Assembly: GCA_963731105.1 (NCBI GenBank)
Contig: CAVSUM010000020.1
Location: forward strand, 1 to 64,000
Reading direction: 5' to 3'
Source: RPQJ01 sp963731105
GTDB lineage: Bacteria; Pseudomonadota; Gammaproteobacteria; Steroidobacterales; Steroidobacteraceae
DNA length: 64,000 bases
Part shown: positions 9,433-18,877 of the stretch, one piece after another
How positions within the stretch are numbered: position 1 is the stretch's first letter
Layout: every line of letters begins with the position of its first letter
Notes under the pieces: model-generated
Databases searched by the model: none
What the model was told of the DNA's origin: nothing
What the model saw: only the letters and a program-made list of their open reading frames with translations
Translations under genes and position numbers: made by a program

Positions 9433-10833
9433 TCACGAGATAAAGGCATTCAGCATCCGTAGCAGACGTGGCCTGCGTTTCACGAACTCCACAACTTCGT
9501 CGCGTGCCCATCGATTTGCGCCGCGAATCCGACGCAGCCACGAAGCAGTGGCCGCTCGTGATTCGTGGAGGGCATCCAGGTCGCAGGTCAGTCCGGCCAG
9601 GGCCGGGAAGCTGCCCGTGTCGATGCTGCGGCTGCCATGGCGGGTTCGCGCAGACGTGACGGCCGCCGCAATGGATTCGGCGATTCTAGACGCCGACTGG
9701 CCGTCCTGCATCGGGAACAGCTGATCGCGCAGCGCGAATCGGGCATTTCGAGCGGCGTCGACACCGCAGCGGACGCGCTCGATGAACGAAATCGCTCCAC
9801 ATGCGTCACTGACAGTGTCGAGTCGACTGACAAGTTCCTGCGCTTCACCCGTCAGGCCCGGGCCATCCGGGTTGTGAAGATAGGCCATGGGTTTACCTGT
9901 CAGGACATACTCGATCAGAAAGGAGCCGGCATCCGTCAGCAGGGCCGAGGACGCAGCGAAAGCCGGGCGATGATCCGATCGCCGATCGAGGATGATCCCC
10001 GCGCGCGATAACTCGCGCTCCAGGTTCTCCAGCCTGGAGGCTGTCAGCAGGCGTTCCTTCAAGAGTACTGGGAAGAGATGCGGGTGAGGTCTCCAGATCA
10101 GCGCGACATCTGGATTCTCCGTCGCGAATCGAAGCAGCCCGCTGCCGATTCGATCGAAGGTCGAATAATCCAACGATCCCTGCAGCGTCCGGGTCATCGA
10201 GAAATGCGAATTCCAGAGCACGGCGAAACGGCCGCCGATGGCCGCCTGGAACTCCGGGTCTACCTGCGCGGGCGGCGACGACATCATTTCGTCGAGTCTC
10301 GGCAGGCCGGTGACGAGTACGTGGGTGTCACCCGTCGGGCAGTGATCGCGGTACATGGCCCGCTCGCGCCAGCTGCGCGCGAAGACGAGAGTCGCGCGCA
10401 TCTGTGTCGGCTGCGCATACTGCAACCGTCGATTCTTGTGCCCGCCACCCACCACGAAGCCATAAGGCACGTAGGCGGTCACCGGTACGGCCCGCGCGAC
10501 CAAGTCGAAGTGGAGGCATGTCGGCCGCTCGATGTCGTATGGATTGGTGAACACGGCGGCGTCGAACCGGCCATCGGTCAGAGCATCGTCCGTCGACCAG
10601 ATCCGGTGGGGAACCTGCTCCAAATCCAGATCCGCCGAATCCTGACGGGTTCTTGCCGCAGATTCTTCCGGCTTTCGCACGTCGTAGGGCAGAAGCCAGA
10701 TTTCGGGTCGGTACCTCGGATCTGACGCCATCTGTCGCCAGATGGATCTGATGTTGCTCCAGCTCTCGATGCGCTGCAGCAGGAACAGTACTCTCATCTG
10801 CGAGTTCGACGCTGGATGTGACGGCTCGATCAT
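9433..10833 (-). CDS. CDP-glycerol glycerophosphotransferase (TagB/TagF)-like protein
   Basis: About 466 aa. It lacks membrane segments and has a GT-B-like fold. Recognisable features are the C-terminal LIWRPHPHLF and LLTDAGSFLIEYVLTGKPMAYL, which match the R-x-HP and S/TD-x-SS-x4-E...KP pattern of the teichoic-acid phosphotransferase family. Two starts are possible: ATG 10833 (chosen, 26 bp after the upstream stop) and ATG 10797 (MRVLFLL). Being next to a LicC-like cytidylyltransferase suggests transfer of a CDP-activated alcohol phosphate onto a glycan. The acceptor and donor are inferred, not seen. Confidence 0.7.
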   Translation of the reverse strand: MIEPSHPASNSQMRVLFLLQRIESWSNIRSIWRQMASDPRYRPEIWLLPYDVRKPEESAARTRQDSADLDLEQVPHRIWSTDDALTDGRFDAAVFTNPYDIERPTCLHFDLVARAVPVTAYVPYGFVVGGGHKNRRLQYAQPTQMRATLVFARSWRERAMYRDHCPTGDTHVLVTGLPRLDEMMSSPPAQVDPEFQAAIGGRFAVLWNSHFSMTRTLQGSLDYSTFDRIGSGLLRFATENPDVALIWRPHPHLFPVLLKERLLTASRLENLERELSRAGIILDRRSDHRPAFAASSALLTDAGSFLIEYVLTGKPMAYLHNPDGPGLTGEAQELVSRLDTVSDACGAISFIERVRCGVDAARNARFALRDQLFPMQDGQSASRIAESIAAAVTSARTRHGSRSIDTGSFPALAGLTCDLDALHESRAATASWLRRIRGANRWARDEVVEFVKRRPRLLRMLNAFIS

Positions 10834-10858
10834 TGGCGGCTCATGCACAAGATGCTGG

Positions 10859-11533
10859 CTAGCTCGCCGACCCGAGGTCGCGGCCGAAGCGTCTCGCCTG
10901 TTCCAGGTCACCTGGGGTGTCGACCTCTGCCAGTTCGAGTACATGACCTGGCAACGGCAGCCAAGCGCCGAGTGCCTCGAACACGTAACCCCTGGCATCG
11001 TCAAGCACTCGCGCGGGGCCGGCAAAGACGTTTGCCCATTCGAGCGGCTGCCGTCGATCTCGAGTGAAACCGCAGATCGTCGGGTGCTCCGCTTCATCGG
11101 CGTTCACCGCGTCCACGAACACCCCGTGCTCACTCGTCTGTCGTGTGAGCCCGACGAGGAGATCCGTGGTGGCGGCACGGCGCGCGAATGAACCGAATGC
11201 GGCACGCGAGATGAGCAGATCCCCATCCAAGAAGATCACCTTGCCGTGAAAGCCGCGCGCGCCAAGCGCCATGCTGAACGCTGTGTTGGTGCTTCGATAG
11301 TCCGGATTGCGTACCAGAACAACATGGCGATGGTATCTGGAGCAGTGCTCGATGATGATGTCCTCACGGTAGCCAACCGCAACGTGTACCCGGGCCACGT
11401 ACGGTTCCACTAGTTCAATGAGTCGCGAGAGAAGCGTGCGTCCCTCTATCTCCAGCATGCACTTCGGCAGCCCGAGGCCGAGCCGGGAACCGAGTCCGGC
11501 GGCCGCGATTACAGCACCTTCAATAGGTTGCAC
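10859..11533 (-). CDS. NTP transferase, LicC/phosphocholine-cytidylyltransferase-like
   Basis: 224 aa single-domain nucleotidyltransferase. The pyrophosphorylase signature AAGLGSRLG...PKCMLEIEG is at residues 11-31 and the metal-binding FLDGDLL is near residue 100. Length and the short loop match LicC/MobA-like enzymes that make CDP- or UDP-activated small alcohols or sugars. The 5' end overlaps the 3' end of the HAD gene by 25 bp, so translation is likely coupled. Substrate unknown. Confidence 0.82.
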   Translation of the reverse strand: MQPIEGAVIAAAGLGSRLGLGLPKCMLEIEGRTLLSRLIELVEPYVARVHVAVGYREDIIIEHCSRYHRHVVLVRNPDYRSTNTAFSMALGARGFHGKVIFLDGDLLISRAAFGSFARRAATTDLLVGLTRQTSEHGVFVDAVNADEAEHPTICGFTRDRRQPLEWANVFAGPARVLDDARGYVFEALGAWLPLPGHVLELAEVDTPGDLEQARRFGRDLGSAS

Positions 11534-12111
11534 AGAGTTTCTCCGCTGTGGACGATGTAACCGGCCGCAGCTACCGCTGCCGGCATGGGGCTGTGCACGC
11601 CGCCGAATGCCACGCTGACGTCGGCCTCCTCGAGCATCGGCACGTCATTGGCGCCGTCGCCGACCGCAATGACACGCTCGAAGCGACCGGACGCCCGCAG
11701 CGATCGCACCGCATCACCCTTGTCGAGAACGTGCTCAAGCCGAATGCGCTCGCCGGAGACGCTTGCCCGGGAAGACATGCATGTGCAGCCGATGCGCGCT
11801 GCGAGCGGTTCGATCCAGACATCGAGATTGCCCGTGACGAGGAAGCAGTCGCCGGTTCGGTTGCGAATGAACTCGGTGACAAACGGATCCAGGCCGATCT
11901 CATCGATGACCTCATGCACACGGCGGACCGGCACCTGTCCCAGAATCAGCGTGCGCAGGCGCAGCGAGTGGGCGAACGAAATCAGCCCCTGCATCGTGAG
12001 TTTCGTTAGGGTCGCGATCTCTTCGGAGATCCCAAGCTCGGAGGCGATGCAGGGTAGTATCTCCCGCGTCGTGACTGTCCCATCGAGATCGAAGCAGAAA
12101 GCCGTTTTCAT
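11509..12111 (-). CDS. HAD-superfamily (class IB, SerB-like) phosphatase
   Basis: 200 aa. It shows all four HAD motifs: FDLDGT (nucleophile Asp, residues 7-12), LVTGN (motif II), a Lys in LDKGDA (motif III) and GDGANDVPML (motif IV). The helical cap between motifs I and II is the subclass I type seen in phosphoserine phosphatases. The start codon overlaps the methyltransferase stop (ATGA). In this context it probably dephosphorylates a sugar or alcohol phosphate precursor; a small-alcohol role is inferred. Confidence 0.85.
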   Translation of the reverse strand: MKTAFCFDLDGTVTTREILPCIASELGISEEIATLTKLTMQGLISFAHSLRLRTLILGQVPVRRVHEVIDEIGLDPFVTEFIRNRTGDCFLVTGNLDVWIEPLAARIGCTCMSSRASVSGERIRLEHVLDKGDAVRSLRASGRFERVIAVGDGANDVPMLEEADVSVAFGGVHSPMPAAVAAAGYIVHSGETLCNLLKVL

Positions 12112-12869
12112 TGCCTGCGCTCCAGCAGCATCCAGCGCTGTCGTGTCTCGGAGCGGTTGTTCAGTGTCGGGTCCGAGAACAGGTCCGAGGCTCCGACGAA
12201 CCGGAACCCGTTCTGCAACAGTGGTCCGTCAGCAAACCGCAGCAACTCCTCCTGCGAACGGTAGATCGCGTTGTACGACTGGCGCAGATCTTCCGAAAAA
12301 TGGTCCTGGATGGTCAGGCGTCCCGCCATTGCAACAGGCTCGCGCAGCAGAATCCGGCAGGCATCAGCGGCAACCGCGGCGATGCGGCACATGGCGAGGT
12401 CAACGTCGTCGTCGTTGAGGTAGATGAAGAGACCCGCACACAGCACGCGGTCGAATGGCTTCGCCTCGCCTAGAGTGGCCAGCGAAACATCGGTCGCCGA
12501 GCACACCGTGAACCTGCAGTGCGGCAGGTCGGCGTAACTCGACCGCGCAAATTCCACGAGGCCGGGACTGAGGTCGATGCCGTGGTAGTGCGCGCAGCTG
12601 CCGGCCACCTGCGCGACCCAGCGACCGGTCCCACAGCCGATATCGAGTATACGCGTCGATGAGTCGACGGCTAGGAGGGGGGTCAGGATCCGCTTCTCCT
12701 CTGCGTCGCGGCGTTCGGCCAGGTCAGGGTGGTTGTCCTGGTACAGGACGGCGCGCACTGGCCCGATTCTGGCGATGCGCCTGGCGCGCTCCTCGAAAAA
12801 CGACGCCACGTCGTCGCGTTCGATCCGCGGCTGTGTCGCATCTTCCTTATCTGTGACAATCCTGGCCAT
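12108..12869 (-). CDS. Class I SAM-dependent methyltransferase
   Basis: 253 aa. Motif I ILDIGCGTGRW (near residue 72), motif II HGIDLSPG and post-motif FDRVLCAGLFIYL define a Rossmann-fold methyltransferase. The C-terminal YNAIYRSQEELLRF resembles small-molecule or glycan methylases. It overlaps the HAD gene by 4 bp and lies 11 bp after the flippase, inside one operon. It likely caps or modifies the glycan. Confidence 0.85.
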   Translation of the reverse strand: MARIVTDKEDATQPRIERDDVASFFEERARRIARIGPVRAVLYQDNHPDLAERRDAEEKRILTPLLAVDSSTRILDIGCGTGRWVAQVAGSCAHYHGIDLSPGLVEFARSSYADLPHCRFTVCSATDVSLATLGEAKPFDRVLCAGLFIYLNDDDVDLAMCRIAAVAADACRILLREPVAMAGRLTIQDHFSEDLRQSYNAIYRSQEELLRFADGPLLQNGFRFVGASDLFSDPTLNNRSETRQRWMLLERRQ

Positions 12870-12880
12870 TCGTTACCTGC

Positions 12881-14200
12881 TCAGTTGCTGCCGCTACGAT
12901 CCGCGGCCACTCGGCTGCGCGACCAGCCGACAGTCAACCACAGTCCGGCCGCCGTCGATGCCTGAGTGATCAGCACCGCGCCCGCTGAACCCCGGAGCCC
13001 GTACGCGGGAACGAGAATGGCCGACGCAGCGATGAGGATCGCGATCCCACCCAGCTGCACCGCCAGGCGCAGCCGCTGCCGCTCCGAGGTGAGGAGCACG
13101 GTGCAGCCAAGGGAGCAAAGCCCGATCAGCAGGGGCAGCGGAGCCAGCAGGACCGCGAGTTCAGCCGCCGCGGTGAACCTGGCTCCGAGGATCAGCGGCA
13201 GCACGCTGCCAAGCACGGCCATTCCGACCGCGGCTGCGATGCCCCAGGCTACTGCTGCGACGACCAGTTTGCCGGCGAGATGTCGCGCATCCGTCGAGTC
13301 CGGTTTTGCCGCAGCACGGGACAGCCGCGGAAGCGCGGCGCTCGACAATGTCACGATCGGCAGGGCCAGTGCCGCGGCCAGGCGGCTCGCCACGGCGTAG
13401 ATGCCAGCCATTTCTCCGCCTCCCAGCCTGAGCATGAGAGTCTTGTCGAGGGTGTTAAGGGCGATGTCCGCCGAACGTACCACAGCCAGTTCGATGCCGC
13501 GGCGGACGTCGGCTGTGGGGCGCACGCCCGAGCCCGCGACCGGGCGCAGCAGCCTGCGCACTGCGAGCGTCATGATGGCAGCCGCTGCCACCGATGCTGC
13601 GGCATGAAACAGGACGTAGGTCTCCAGCTGTGCATTCGGAACCAGGATGCGACAGGACAACGCCGCCACAAGGCTGGCCACAGGGAGCAATGCGTAGACG
13701 GCGTGGCCCCAGCCCATCCTCTCGTGTGATTGCAGGGCATAACTGCAGAGCACCGCAACCGGGAAGCAGATGACCTCCGAGACCCCGACGGCCAGCAGGA
13801 CCGTGAATGCAGTTCGCTGGCCCATGGCGTGTGGCGCGACCGTCGCGAACACAATCGTCAGTACCGCTCCGCTCAGCAGTGTCGCGCGCATCGCCCGGGT
13901 CCATGACGCGCTGAATATTCGCGGTTGGCGCGGCACGTCAAGGAGCATGACGAGCCCGAGTCCGAACCCGCTAAGGGTGCCGATGGCGGTCGCCAGTCCC
14001 ATGGCTCCGGCGAGCTGCCCGTAGCCTTCCGGACCGAGCAAGCGCGCCACGACAGCCACCCACAACAGGTAGCTGCCGGCGCGGAGAACCTGCCAGGCTG
14101 TTCCGAGCGTGACGCCCCTCGACAGTGACGGCGTACGTGACGAAGTTTGATCTGCGTCCACCAGAGGTGACGACCTCGAATCGGGATCGGATGCACTCAT
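12881..14200 (-). CDS. Lipopolysaccharide/oligosaccharide flippase (Wzx-like)
   Basis: 439 aa with 12 or more hydrophobic segments and the polysaccharide-synthase N-terminal pattern (SRGVTLGTAWQVL..., RLLGPEGYGQLAGAMGLA) of MOP-superfamily flippases. It moves undecaprenyl-linked repeat units across the inner membrane. It lies 12 bp after the initiating sugar transferase gene, as expected for a Wzx/Wzy-type locus. No clear Wzy polymerase was recognised in the window. Confidence 0.87.
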   Translation of the reverse strand: MSASDPDSRSSPLVDADQTSSRTPSLSRGVTLGTAWQVLRAGSYLLWVAVVARLLGPEGYGQLAGAMGLATAIGTLSGFGLGLVMLLDVPRQPRIFSASWTRAMRATLLSGAVLTIVFATVAPHAMGQRTAFTVLLAVGVSEVICFPVAVLCSYALQSHERMGWGHAVYALLPVASLVAALSCRILVPNAQLETYVLFHAAASVAAAAIMTLAVRRLLRPVAGSGVRPTADVRRGIELAVVRSADIALNTLDKTLMLRLGGGEMAGIYAVASRLAAALALPIVTLSSAALPRLSRAAAKPDSTDARHLAGKLVVAAVAWGIAAAVGMAVLGSVLPLILGARFTAAAELAVLLAPLPLLIGLCSLGCTVLLTSERQRLRLAVQLGGIAILIAASAILVPAYGLRGSAGAVLITQASTAAGLWLTVGWSRSRVAADRSGSN

Positions 14201-14212
14201 GCAGACGATTGC

Positions 14213-15634
14213 CTACTTGGCGCCGCGCCCAAGCATGACCGCCGGTATTGTTCTCAGCAGCAGCTGGAGATCCAGCAGCAGCGACCAGTCGTCAACGTAG
14301 GCCAAGTCCAGTTGCATCCACTCCTCGAACGAGAGATCGCTGCGGCCACTGACCTGCCACAGTCCAGTGATTCCTGGCTTCATCGACAGCCGGCGACGCT
14401 GCGGGCCGACGATACGCTGCTGCTCCTCGATCGGCAGGGGCCGCGGACCCACGAGACTCATTCGGCCGATGAGTACGTTGAACAACTGGGGCAGTTCGTC
14501 GATGCTGGTGCGTCTCAGCAGTTTGCCAAACGGTGTAACTCTCGGATCTGACTGGATCTTGAAGGCCGGGCCGTCGACCTCGTTCATTGCCGCGAGACCG
14601 GCCTTGCGTTCCTCCGCGTCCCGCACCATGGTCCGGAACTTGTACATGGTGAACGCCCTGCCGTTGTACCCGGTTCGCAGCTGGCAGAACAGGATCGGTC
14701 GGCCCATTGTGGTCCAGACACCCAGGGTAACCAACAGCAGCAATGGCGACAGCATGATGAGGCCGGCGCTCGCTGCCGCGATATCGAGCAGCCGCTTCGC
14801 GATCAGCGCATCGGCTGACCGACGTCGCTTGTCGAACTTGAGTGCCGGCAGGCCGATTTCGTCGACGATTCGCACTTCGCGCCGGGTGTCGTGATCCACC
14901 CGCAGGTGGCACTGAAGCGGAACGCCGACCTCATCGCAGGCCTCAAGCAGCGCATCGATGTCCAGCACGACGTCCCGACTGCAGGATACGAGCACCACGT
15001 CTACTGCACTTTCGTGCAGGACTTGCCTCAGGTCTCCGGTTGAGCCGAGTACTGCCAGCCCCCAGTCGCGCGGGTCATCGCGGGCGTCCGGATGGGCAAC
15101 GCAACCGATCAGCATCGGCGGAAACGACTGATCGCCGATCTGCTGCGCCACTTTCGTTACGGCCGCGCGGGAATCAGCTACCAGCAGCACGCGCAACTGG
15201 CTGTGACCTTGGGCATATTGATGCCTGATCCACGTGTGAAGGACCAGTCGGTTCGCGAACATAAAGACGAACGTCATGGCAACGAAGAGCCCGACGACGC
15301 TGCGGTTGAGGGGAATCTGCGTCAGGTAGATGAGGAGGGCGAGCCCGAGAAGGCCGAAGACGTGCAGCCGCAGCAGTGCATTCAGCAAAGACGACGCTCG
15401 TCGCGGTCTCTCAAGCTGCCGGTAAAGACCCAGTACGGCGGCGAGCGACAGCCAGAGCGGGAGTGCGACGTAGCCGATCAGGATGTAGGCCTCGAGCGCC
15501 GGTGGCGACCTGAACCCCGCGTAGTGAGTTCGCAGCAGCGAATGGACACCCATCGCGGCCACCATGGCCACGAAGATCGATACTGCGTCGAGCAGTACTA
15601 GGAAGCGGCGCAGTGCGGAGCGATGTGAATTCAC
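14213..15634 (-). CDS. Undecaprenyl-phosphate sugar phosphotransferase (WbaP/WcaJ family)
   Basis: About 473 aa initiating transferase that places the first sugar-phosphate on undecaprenyl phosphate. It has four N-terminal helices, a CoA-binding-like domain (RVLLVADSRAAV) and the C-terminal bacterial sugar transferase domain: KRLLDIAAASAGL, CQLRTGYNGRAFTMYKFRTMV, RRTSIDELPQLFNVL, SLVGPRP and KPGITGLWQVSGRSD. The start is uncertain; GTG 15634 gives the family length, whereas the open frame extends to 15868 across the divergent promoter region. It is the first gene of the leftward operon. Confidence 0.92.
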   Translation of the reverse strand: MNSHRSALRRFLVLLDAVSIFVAMVAAMGVHSLLRTHYAGFRSPPALEAYILIGYVALPLWLSLAAVLGLYRQLERPRRASSLLNALLRLHVFGLLGLALLIYLTQIPLNRSVVGLFVAMTFVFMFANRLVLHTWIRHQYAQGHSQLRVLLVADSRAAVTKVAQQIGDQSFPPMLIGCVAHPDARDDPRDWGLAVLGSTGDLRQVLHESAVDVVLVSCSRDVVLDIDALLEACDEVGVPLQCHLRVDHDTRREVRIVDEIGLPALKFDKRRRSADALIAKRLLDIAAASAGLIMLSPLLLLVTLGVWTTMGRPILFCQLRTGYNGRAFTMYKFRTMVRDAEERKAGLAAMNEVDGPAFKIQSDPRVTPFGKLLRRTSIDELPQLFNVLIGRMSLVGPRPLPIEEQQRIVGPQRRRLSMKPGITGLWQVSGRSDLSFEEWMQLDLAYVDDWSLLLDLQLLLRTIPAVMLGRGAK

Positions 15635-15852
15635 GTAGTCGACGAGGCCTTCAATGAGGCACCCTGCGGCGGGCACCGTACAATTCTGCGAGCCGCAGCC
15701 GATTTGACAAGATCTGGCGGTCTCAGCGACCTTAAAACCGTTAACTGGTTCGGCTTCGGTCCAGGGGGACATGGGCAGCATGGCAGCCTCAGTTGGCAGA
15801 TGCTTTCTATCGCTTCCGTTCGTCGACACGTACCCACAGGCAGGCAAGAGCA
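15635..15852. other. Divergent promoter region of the polysaccharide locus
   Basis: About 218 bp between the leftward sugar-transferase operon and the rightward Alg14/Alg13 pair. No clear -35/-10 pair could be fixed by eye. The region must hold promoters for both directions if the chosen starts are right. Confidence 0.4.
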
Positions 15853-16314
15853 ATGAGACCACTCGCACGGTGCGACATCCTCGCGATCAGTTCGTCGGGT
15901 GGCCATTGGGTGGAACTCACCCGCCTGTTCGACGCATTCAAGGGGTTCGAAGTCCAGTACGCGTGCACCGATCCGGGACGGTCTTCGGACGTGCCTGACG
16001 GGCGTTTTCACGTCATTCCAGACGCGAACAAGCAGACTCCGGGTAAACTGCTCTTGTGCGCTTTTCAGGTGGCGCGCCTCGTGCTTCGGTTACGGCCGCG
16101 TGTAGTCGTGACAACTGGAGCGGCGCCTGGTCTGCTGGCGCTCGTCTTCGGGAGACTTGCTGGCGCGAGAGGGGTCTGGATCGACATCTTTGGACTGGTC
16201 AACAGGATGACCCTCTCGGGTCGCTTGGCGCGGCCTTTCGCAGATGTTCGCCTGGTCCAGTGGCCACACTTGGCGAGAGCCGATGGTCCGCACTACCGGG
16301 GGTCGCTCTTGTGA
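15853..16314 (+). CDS. Alg14/PssD-like glycosyltransferase subunit
   Basis: 153 aa. The start MRPLARCDILAISSSGGHW and the later VVVTTGAAPGLLALVFGRLAGARGVWIDIF match Alg14/PssD, the membrane-anchoring subunit that recruits an Alg13-type catalytic subunit. The ATG at 15853 is preceded by an AG-rich stretch. It overlaps the next gene by GTGA. In exopolysaccharide loci such pairs add glucuronate or a similar sugar to the lipid-linked primer. Confidence 0.85.
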   Translation: MRPLARCDILAISSSGGHWVELTRLFDAFKGFEVQYACTDPGRSSDVPDGRFHVIPDANKQTPGKLLLCAFQVARLVLRLRPRVVVTTGAAPGLLALVFGRLAGARGVWIDIFGLVNRMTLSGRLARPFADVRLVQWPHLARADGPHYRGSLL

Positions 16315-16805
16315 TCTTCGTCACGGTCGGCACGCAACTGCCGTTCGACAGATTCGTAGCTGCGGTTGACCAGTGGGCCGGTAGCAGGTCTCCGAGACCC
16401 GATGTGCTCGCCCAGGTGGGCTCCGGAAATGCGGAATTTGCCAGCCTGCGGTGTGTGCGGTCGCTGGATGGCAGGGCTTACGAGCAGGCTATTGGTGCGG
16501 CACGGTTGGTCATAGCGCACGCCGGCACTGGGTCGATCCTGACGGCACTGGACAAGGGAATCCCGGTCATCGTCGTACCTCGGGACGAGAAGCGCGGAGA
16601 ACATCGGGATGACCACCAGAAGCAGACGGCACGGCAACTCGAGAAATTGGGGCTGGTGACCGTTGCATGGGATGTTGCAGATCTGCCCGCCCTCATCGAG
16701 GAGGCGCTGGTTGCGGCAGCAATACGCCGGCCCGCGCCTCGCCAACGGAGCACGGAGCTGGTGGATTACGTCCGTTCATACCTGCAGGACGTCATCCGGG
16801 GCTAG
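16311..16805 (+). CDS. Alg13/PssE-like glycosyltransferase subunit
   Basis: 164 aa from a GTG start that overlaps the Alg14-like stop. IFVTVGTQLPFDRFVAAVD at the N-terminus and IAHAGTGSILTALDKGIPVIVVPR are the hallmarks of the GT28 C-terminal (Alg13/PssE) nucleotide-sugar-binding domain. With the preceding gene it should form one split GT-B enzyme at the inner membrane. It ends 17 bp before a convergent gene. Confidence 0.88.
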   Translation: MIFVTVGTQLPFDRFVAAVDQWAGSRSPRPDVLAQVGSGNAEFASLRCVRSLDGRAYEQAIGAARLVIAHAGTGSILTALDKGIPVIVVPRDEKRGEHRDDHQKQTARQLEKLGLVTVAWDVADLPALIEEALVAAAIRRPAPRQRSTELVDYVRSYLQDVIRG

Positions 16806-16822
16806 CTGCATATCGGGTGGCG

Positions 16823-17512
16823 TTAGCGCCGGGCAAGGTACAGCAGATTGACGGTACGCGGGCTCATGCGAGCGATGAGCCGCGTGGCCGCGATAGACAT
16901 GCCACGGTCAAGAATCGCCTGTTCGTAGTCGTTCCTGTTGCGGTAGCGGGCCACGTAGCCGCTGCGGTACGCGCGAACGATCTCCCGACCGTCGGCAACA
17001 GTGTCCACTAGCAGCAGATGCCCGCCCGGGCGGGTCAGGTTCCGGCACTTCGCCACGGCTTCCAGGTAGGTCTCCTCATGCAACAGGCAGGAGAACACGC
17101 CCATGCAGGCAACCAGGTCGTACTGATCTGATTCTGGAACATCGTCAAGGCCCGCGATCTCGAATCGAACCTTGCTGGCCAAGGCCTCTGGCAGGCTCCG
17201 GCGCGCGTTGGTGATGAGGGAGGGCGAGATGTCATAGCCGACCGTCGATCGAGCGTGCCGGGCCAGCATGCGTGTGAATTGACCGTCACCGCACCCGATA
17301 TCTGCCGCCGAGCCGATTTCGCCCAGCGAGTCGAGTACGGAGCCAAGCACCTCCGTTCGCCGCTCGTAGTACTCCGGGGACGCCAGAAACGTGTAGCTGG
17401 AGTTGCGCCAAAAGCCCTCCGAGACTGCCTGCAGATCGTCGAAGCGCCGCGTGCCTGCGAGGAACAGGTTACGCAGTACGGTCGAAATCGATCGTCGCGC
17501 CGGTCTGCTCAC
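16823..17512 (-). CDS. Class I SAM-dependent methyltransferase
   Basis: 229 aa. It contains motif I ADIGCGDGQF, motif II VGYDISPSLI and YDLVACMGVFSCLLHEE. The C-terminal SIAATRLIARMSPRTVNLLYLARR is rich in basic residues. The GTG start overlaps the pilR stop (GTGA), so translation may be coupled to pilR although the function fits the glycan locus. A start further in is possible. Substrate unknown. Confidence 0.82.
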   Translation of the reverse strand: MSRPARRSISTVLRNLFLAGTRRFDDLQAVSEGFWRNSSYTFLASPEYYERRTEVLGSVLDSLGEIGSAADIGCGDGQFTRMLARHARSTVGYDISPSLITNARRSLPEALASKVRFEIAGLDDVPESDQYDLVACMGVFSCLLHEETYLEAVAKCRNLTRPGGHLLLVDTVADGREIVRAYRSGYVARYRNRNDYEQAILDRGMSIAATRLIARMSPRTVNLLYLARR

Positions 17513-18853
17513 TCAATCCCCAGCTTCTTCACCCTGTACCTCAACTGCCTGAACGTCATCCCCAGCAGCTGCCGCCGCCTTGGTCTTGTTGTATCTGCGT
17601 CTGCTCCAGCGCCCGGACGATGGCCTCCCGCTCGATCGACTCGAGCTGCCCCTCCAGCCCGGCGGCCTCGGCCGTCTCCTCCACCGGCGGCAACTCCACC
17701 GCCGCCGTCCCCAGCTTGAGCTGGATATCCCCCGGCTCCACCCGCCCGTCCGAGCACAGCGTCACCGCCCGCTCCAGGATGTTCTCCAGCTCGCGGACGT
17801 TGCCCGGGTAGGCGTACGTCAGCAGCTTCTCCATCGCCTCGTCGCTGACCTCCGGCCGTCGGCACGCCGATCTGGCGCGACACCCGATCGAGCAGCATGT
17901 CCACCATCTGCGGCACGTCGTCCAGCCGCTCGCGCAACGCCGGCACGTGCAGCTCGATCACGTTGATGCGGTAATAGAGGTCTTCGCGAAAGCGGCCGGT
18001 CTTCACCAGCTCCTCGAGCTTGCGGTGCGTGGCCGACAGGATGCGCACGTCCACCGGCACCTCGCGCGTCTCGCCGACGGGCCGCACGGCCTTCTCCTGG
18101 ATCACGCGCAGCAGCTTCACCTGCATGTGCAGCGGCAGGTCGGCCACCTCGTCGAGGAACAGCGTGCCGCCTTCGGCGCTGCGGATCAGGCCTTCCTTGT
18201 CGGCCACGGCGCCGGTGAAGCTGCCCTTCTTGTGGCCGAACAGCTCGCTCTCCATCAGCTCGGTCGGGATCGCGCCGCAATTGACCGGCACGAACGGCCC
18301 GTCGGCACGGGGCCCGGACTCGTGGATCAGCCGCGCCACCAGTTCCTTGCCGGTACCCGAGTCGCCCGAGACATGCACCGGCGCCTGCGAGCGGGCCACC
18401 CGGGCAATCAGCTGCCGCAGCTGCTGCATCGGCTATCGAGTCGCCGAGCAGCCGCAGGGTTGCACGGCGGCCGGTCGCCTCGATGGATTCGCCGAGCTTG
18501 AGCGTGGCGGTGATCAGCTTGCGCAGCGCCGCCAGGTCGAGCGGCTTCGAGATGAAGTCGAACGCGCCGAGCTTGAGCGCCCGCACCGCCGCTTCGACGT
18601 TGCCGTGGGCCGTGATCACCGCCACCGGCACGCCGGGGCGGTGGTCCTGGATCCACGCGACGAGGTCGAGCCCGTCGCCGTCGGGCAATCGCATGTCGGT
18701 GAGCACGAGGTCGTAGCGCCGCCCGCCGAGCTGTCGCACCCCGCTCGCGTAGTCCGCGGCAGTGTCCACCTCGAGCTGCATGCGCCCGAGCGTGATCGCC
18801 AGCAGTTCGCGGATGTCGGGCTCGTCGTCGATGACCAGGGCGCGGGGGGGCAT
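17509..18853 (-). CDS. pilR: Sigma-54 response regulator PilR (four frameshifts)
   Basis: NtrC-family activator of pilin transcription. The receiver domain (ALVIDDEPDIRELLAITLGRM, with phospho-acceptor Asp in LVLTDMRLPDGDGL and Lys in SKPLD) is followed by the AAA+ domain (Walker A GDSGTGKE, GAFTGA loop as GSFTGA, Walker B LFLDEVAD) and a Fis-type helix-turn-helix at the C-terminus (MTFRQLRYRVKKLGIE). The frame slips near 18430, 17855, 17592 and 17573; each is explained by one extra base, and the alternative frames restore family sequence (for example LLTYAYPGNVRELENILERA). Its partner pilS lies upstream but is separated from it by TA genes. Confidence 0.93.
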
Positions 18854-18877
18854 GGTGGGCTCAGGCGGGCACGAAGT

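Noticed and set aside
15793..15852. Upstream extension of the Alg14-like gene
   Set aside because: The residues before MRPLARCD show no family similarity, and ATG 15853 has a reasonable ribosome-binding region.
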